Shown in pieces: positions 60,520-64,000 of a stretch of 64,000 nt of DNA. A model generated the notes under the pieces. That model saw only the letters and a list, made by a program, of their open reading frames with translations, was not told the DNA's origin and did no database searches. The DNA lies in the NCBI GenBank assembly GCA_947179155.2, contig OX359284.1, forward strand, positions 13,580,432 to 13,644,431, read 5' to 3'. The position numbers were made by a program, and so were the translations under genes. This DNA is from Hedera helix (taxonomy: Eukaryota; Streptophyta; Magnoliopsida; Apiales; Araliaceae). Every line of letters starts with the position of its first letter. The first letter of the stretch is position 1.

Positions 60520-62060
60520 TGTTATAGTTTATGCCATAGAGGCTAATTATTTGATGTAATTGCTTAACATTTTTGATATTATATTTGATTGAATAAATGG
60601 ATTATTTTATTATGATTTCATTTACTGCGTTATATAAATGTTAACATAATAAAAGCCCTTAGAGTAATGATACGAATTATATAACTTTAAGTATGTGACT
60701 TGAACATGAGATTATATAATTATAATTAGTATCATTGCTCTTAAATGTCCCTAGTCGAGTATCATTGTTAATGGGACAACAATGATGCATTGAGACTAGT
60801 ATGTGGATTGATTGATGGCCAAGTCTCATTGGTCATAAATATATGAGATATTTAAGTCAATGCATAGGTACATGTTAGAGAACAATGTACTGGACTGACC
60901 CACCATGAGAATTCTACATGGAGCATTATGCAAAGTGTCATAAGAAATTCTTATAGTGACAATGATGTAATGATCCTCCGACCTGAAGTCACTATATTAT
61001 TACACGAGAATTTATGTACTTTGATATCATCAAATGTCACCTTTAATAGGGTGGACAATAAATGTGATTATTGGGTACATCATGAATCGTGTGAGGAATA
61101 TGAGTGATCTAGATGAAATTTAACCCTCCTATATATTAGGAGTGATATCCATAGGCCTCTTGATTGAGTAGGACTATGAAATGCATGACCATGCTCAAAT
61201 ATTGATTTGTTTCATATAGTCTACTCATTGATCAAGAAAACTCAGATTAAATTATGAAGAGTATGACACATTCCATGCCTCGAGTTTAATCTAGGATATA
61301 AGGTTAAAAGGATTAAATTACATTGAAACATTGGTCACGAAAAGGTTGTATCGAATCACCGATCTTATTATTATTTGGGTAGCAGTGATGCATTACTAGA
61401 TGCCGCTCACTGTTTATAATTTTATAATATGATTTTAAAATTATTGCCAACATAATAATAACCTATAGGGTCACACACTTAGAATGTAATTAAAAGGGAA
61501 TTAATTTAAATTGTAAGTATTTTAAATATGTCAATATGATTGATAGTATTTAAAAATTACAAATTTAAATTAATAGGATAATTTGTATATATGTATATTA
61601 ATTAAGTAAGACTTAATTAAAATATAATATATATAAATTCAGATTTTATTTTTCTATTTATTTTAGGTTTTAGTTAATTCCTATTAACTACTATATATAT
61701 GATATATCAGTAGTCTAAAAGTCACGTAAGGAAAAACTAAAAACCCTAGCCGCTTTCAGAAAGAGGCTAGAGAGAAAAATAATTGGGAAATCCTGATCTT
61801 GGTGGCTAGTACCGCAGTTCCTTTTGCTGCAGATCGTGGGACGATTCGCGGAGCGTTCGTGTGGATACCGTAGAGACGCAGTCACTGGATTGCGTTGAAG
61901 ATTCGAAGCCGTTCCAGAATTCCACCGTCTTCTGTCCATCTCGGATAATCGGTAAAATAATCTAAACCTCTAAATTAATATGGTTTTCGCATGGATCCTG
62001 TTTTAGGGTTTCGATTTTTTTTTTAAATTCCCCTGCTTTCACTGTGTTGAAACCCTAACA
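60520..62060 (+). mobile_element. Copia 5' LTR
   Basis: 1541 bp beginning TGTTATAGTT and ending CCCTAACA, followed by a tRNA-Met primer site. A TATA-like ACTATATATATG lies near 61689, followed by a GC-richer transcribed leader. The start is inferred from the TG terminus at the abrupt end of the gypsy fragment; the partner LTR is beyond the window, so no TSD can be checked. Confidence 0.75.
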
Positions 62061-62061
62061 G

Positions 62062-62073
62062 TGGTATCAGAGC
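62062..62073 (+). promoter_or_regulatory. Primer-binding site of copia element
   Basis: TGGTATCAGAGC one base after the LTR, complementary to initiator tRNA-Met. Confidence 0.93.
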
Positions 62074-63435
62074 ATCTTGCGAAACGATTAATTCAGATTA
62101 CGTGATTTAATTGTACTCGATATATATGATATATGATGATGCATGTTTACCGATCTGAATTTAAATATATGATATTTTACATGTATGCGTATTCTGGAAA
62201 TCTGAAATATATGCATGTATATGGTTTCTGTTAATCGTATTTTATAAGGTGGAAGAACAATACAACTTCTGTTCTAATTGGATTAGAAGTATGAAGATTC
62301 GGTTTAATATGATTAAACGAAACTGGACATATATGATATGTTCTGGGTGTATTGTTCTGGGTATATTGTTCAATATGGCAGATTGTATATGATTCTGGAA
62401 TTGTTTCAGAGATTCATATACAATTTGCATGGCAGAATTATATATGATTCTGGAATTGTGATATGCATGGTGCACAATTATGGCCCTTTTGACCCATAGG
62501 ATTAGTGGTTTTTGGTTTTTGAAATACGGCTTGCATGTCGTGCCTTTCTATAAATTCTAATGTAATATTCTCTTCTCATCTAAATCCCCTCGAATGTAAC
62601 TCGAGGTTTCTTTATAACATGTAATGTACAAGTGTAATCAAGAAGACAAGATGACGATGGAGAGGAGACACACGTGAACGAGGAAGGTCCAATGAAGCTA
62701 CTATTTTGAAGACCTTTTACCACCTTAGACTGACCTTCAATCTTTTCATTAGCTTGAAAGGATTGACATAGGGTTGGGCCATAACTGTGACACGTTTAAT
62801 TTTTGCACTTTATTTATGCTTGTATACGATATGCTATGATAAATAACGTGCATGCTTAATAAGATTAAAATTGGTGAGATCTAAATTAATTAATAAAATC
62901 CCTCATAAACTTATTAAGTCTAAATCAGATGCCTTCCAATGAATGACACTCATCAAGACCTTGATCAATGAATGTAGGTTTGCTAAAAGCAAAGTACCCC
63001 ATTTATCTTGGTAAGATGCGATAGGATAATTGTGATATCCAAAATGTTAAAATCATTGGGCCTGACTTAACTAAGTTATCTCAAAAGGATTGTGGACTTA
63101 GAGGCATAGAGTTTGGTAGGTACCATTAGATGGACTAGAACAAATGTTGTTCACCAAACTATCTAAGAGTTATATATGATATAATTGACAAATGGTTGTC
63201 TACCTAAATAATTATATTTTAAGAGATTAGCCAAAGCTAACTTAAGGCATAATGAAATATGGATCTTAGCTCACTAGAAAGATTTAATAGAAAATGCTTT
63301 CTGAATTAATGGCGAGGGCTATTAATTTGATTAAAATAGTGGGAGGTATATTTGGAATGTACTATTATCAATTACATAATATCAAAACTCTGCAATTTGA
63401 CTTATTATTTTTGCACTTATAAATTGTAGATATCA
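62074..63435 (+). mobile_element. Copia leader region
   Basis: About 1.36 kb of untranslated leader. It includes local direct repeats such as TATATGATTCTGGAATTGT (twice between about 62386 and 62460). No ORF supported. Confidence 0.7.
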
Positions 63436-64000
63436 ATGGCAACCAACAACACAAATAGTCTTTCACTACGATCAGTCCTTGAGAAGGAAAAGCTGAGTGG
63501 AATTAATTTCCTAGACTGGCATAGGAACTTGAGGATTGTCCTCAAACAAGAGCGCAAGCTCTATGTCCTTGATGAGCCCATTCCTGCAGCACCAGCTAAC
63601 ACTGCACCACGTGCAGAGCATAATGCTTATAAGAAGCATCAAGATGATGCTCTGGACGTGAGTTGTCTCATGCTAGCAACTATGAACTCTGAGCTTCAGA
63701 AGTAACATGAGTTAATGGATGCTTATGAGATGATAGAGCATCTCAAGAAATTGTTTGCAGGGCATGCTCGACAGGAGAGGTATGATACAAGCAAGGCGTT
63801 GTATCACTGCAAGATGGGTGAACGTGATCCAGTTGGTCCACATGTTCTGAAAATGATTGGGTATATTGAGTACCTTGCTAGGTTGGGTTTTCCGATTACT
63901 GCGGAAGCCCAAACTGATCTAGTTTTACAATCTTTGAACAGCAGCTACTCGCAATTTGTCATGAATTACCTCATGAATGAAATTACGAAACCACTTACTG
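63436..64000 (+). pseudogene. gag: Copia gag, in-frame stop, runs off window
   Basis: Starts MATNN with the Ty1/copia Gag pattern KLSGINF.DWHRNLRIVL (residues about 16-33). After codon 89 an in-frame TAA (63703-63705) interrupts it. The same frame continues open to the window end with typical Gag sequence (EMIEHLKKLF, ALYHCKM, GYIEYLARLGF, LNSSYSQFV). A CAA-to-TAA change is the simplest origin. The zinc knuckle and pol would lie beyond 64000. Confidence 0.88.

Overview
The window is repeat-dense nuclear DNA from a plant, most likely a eudicot. The reasons are a chromodomain Ty3/gypsy polyprotein, a Sirevirus-type copia derivative, copia gag, initiator-tRNA-Met primer sites, long AT-rich LTRs with 5-bp target duplications, and almost no other coding capacity. 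The species cannot be told. No CRISPR, operon or tRNA/rRNA gene was seen.

Most of positions 1-53571 is a Russian-doll of LTR retroelements, ordered here by their target-site duplications (TSDs). An old LTR ('Z', minus) runs from before position 1 to about 52567 once the insertions are removed. It was hit by an LTR of family R in minus orientation ('R-1', TSD GCTTT). R-1 was hit by an R LTR in plus orientation ('R0', TSD TTTCT). R0 was hit by a chromovirus in minus orientation ('A', TSD AAATT, intact 1511-codon gag-pol at 7816-12351). Element A then underwent a tandem duplication that copied its left flank to 13384-15229. Its right-hand LTR was later split by an 11.3-kb non-autonomous Sirevirus-like element (15940-27214, TSD GTTTG/ATTTG). 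Separately, Z carries a 17.5-kb element with R-type LTRs and no coding internal region (33899-51422, TSD ACTTC). That element contains two nested solo LTRs: 'D' (37481-41705, TSD GTAAA) and R2 (42114-45597, TSD TCATA).

From 53572 to 60080 the repeat load falls. One plausible host gene, a 160-codon Ser-rich basic protein on the minus strand with an upstream TATA box, lies at 55514-55996, beside a further LTR fragment ('G', 57076 onward). The right end holds a decayed gypsy reverse-transcriptase fragment (about 60082-60519) followed by the 5' LTR, primer site and gag start of a copia element (60520 to beyond 64000) whose gag has an in-frame stop.

The most unusual signal is shared LTR architecture. 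Families A, D and R each have a TATA box, then about 175-200 bp later an AAG|GT-type splice donor, then 1.3-2.4 kb of structured sequence. That sequence holds AT-hairpin arrays or GC-rich palindrome repeats. It ends with a conserved stem-loop (TGAGC-loop-GCTCA) and a CAG acceptor-like site 23-27 nt further on. This predicts a 5'-leader intron inside the LTR itself, closed by a conserved hairpin. All percentages and copy counts below are hand estimates.
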